Shown piece after piece: positions 63,953 to 64,000 of a stretch of DNA of 64,000 nt. This stretch comes from Paraliobacillus quinghaiensis (lineage in GTDB: Bacteria > Bacillota > Bacilli > Bacillales > Amphibacillaceae). Numbering within the stretch: position 1 is the stretch's first letter; each line of letters opens with the position of its first letter. The translations under genes were made by a program, and so were the position numbers. The notes beneath the pieces are model-generated. The model ran no database searches, was not told where the DNA came from, and saw only the letters and a list, made by a program, of their open reading frames with translations. The stretch is taken from the NCBI RefSeq assembly GCF_003426025.1, contig NZ_QJSH01000001.1, positions 124,001 to 188,000 on the forward strand, read 5' to 3'.

Positions 63953-64000
63953 ATGTTTCAAAAGTCAGCAAAAAAGATGCAAGAGAACAAACCAACAAGG
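63953..64000 (+). CDS. Possible start of the next gene (partial)
   Basis: An open frame from ATG 63953 to the window end reads MFQKSAKKMQENKPTR. The ribosome binding site is weak. In B. subtilis spoIIM follows yqxK, and a basic N-terminus would fit it, but 16 residues cannot settle this. Confidence 0.3.
   Translation, partial: MFQKSAKKMQENKPTR

Noticed and set aside
1-64000. tRNA, rRNA, CRISPR, insertion sequence or prophage content
   Set aside because: No clover-leaf-like runs, spaced direct repeats, transposase or phage genes were seen; the only repeats are the structured family, the lipoprotein duplication and the ATTCC microrepeat.

Overview
The window is 64 kb of low-GC Firmicute chromosome from an endospore-forming Bacillaceae. 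The proteins look most like the Oceanobacillus/Virgibacillus/Gracilibacillus side of the family, but genus is inference. Evidence for the group is the Bacillus-type gene order (ymfF-ymfH-ymfI-ymfJ, pgsA-cinA-recA-rny-ymdB-spoVS, miaB-ymcA-cotE-mutS-mutL, miaA-hfq-spoVK-hflX-ynbB-glnR-glnA), the spore genes spoVS, cotE and spoVK, strong AGGAGG ribosome binding sites, frequent TTG/GTG starts and U-tailed intrinsic terminators. I see no rRNA, tRNA, CRISPR array, insertion sequence or prophage.

Layout. 1-2.3 kb: end of a nucleoside (Bmp/NupNOPQ-type) ABC importer whose last permease gene is frameshifted in a 5-bp tandem repeat. 2.4-5.7 kb: the two M16-peptidase-like proteins and the reductase linked to elongation factor P 5-aminopentanol modification; a fourth factor of that pathway, ynbB, lies at 26.6 kb. 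5.8-29.8 kb: core housekeeping block covering cell shape (rodZ-like), phospholipid synthesis (pgsA), recombination and SOS (recA with a LexA box), RNA decay (rny, ymdB), tRNA modification (miaA, miaB), mismatch repair (mutS, mutL), sporulation and nitrogen control (glnR-glnA with a GlnR operator). 29.8-36 kb: accessory segment with one unknown protein, two lipoproteins built from one duplicated domain, an RNase J paralogue with an intact metal site, a glycine/tyrosine-rich small protein, a squalene-synthase-like protein and a tiny phospholipase-A2-like protein. 36.2-41 kb: branched-chain 2-oxoacid dehydrogenase operon (lpdV-bkdAA-bkdAB-bkdB). 41-51.2 kb: accessory metabolism and signalling (lactate permease, membrane-tethered phosphate-binding-like protein, aldo/keto reductase, chemoreceptor, MBL hydrolase, PAS-GGDEF-EAL-PilZ protein). 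51.4-64 kb: a yqi/yqj/yqk-like block (brxB, yqjA, L,D-transpeptidase, prli42, yqjE, dinB, rnz, namA, GDPD, yqjQ, yqkB, yqkC, yqkF, nudF, yqxK).

In B. subtilis bkd and the yqi-yqk genes are neighbours, so 36-64 kb is one ancestral block interrupted by about 10 kb, and the glnA side is a second block joined to it here.

The most interesting non-coding signal is a structured repeat family: two full copies in opposite orientation between dinB and rnz, and a decayed copy between cotE and mutS. The core sequence is conserved while the outer, middle and apical stems differ between copies and stay base-paired, the signature of a selected RNA or DNA fold.
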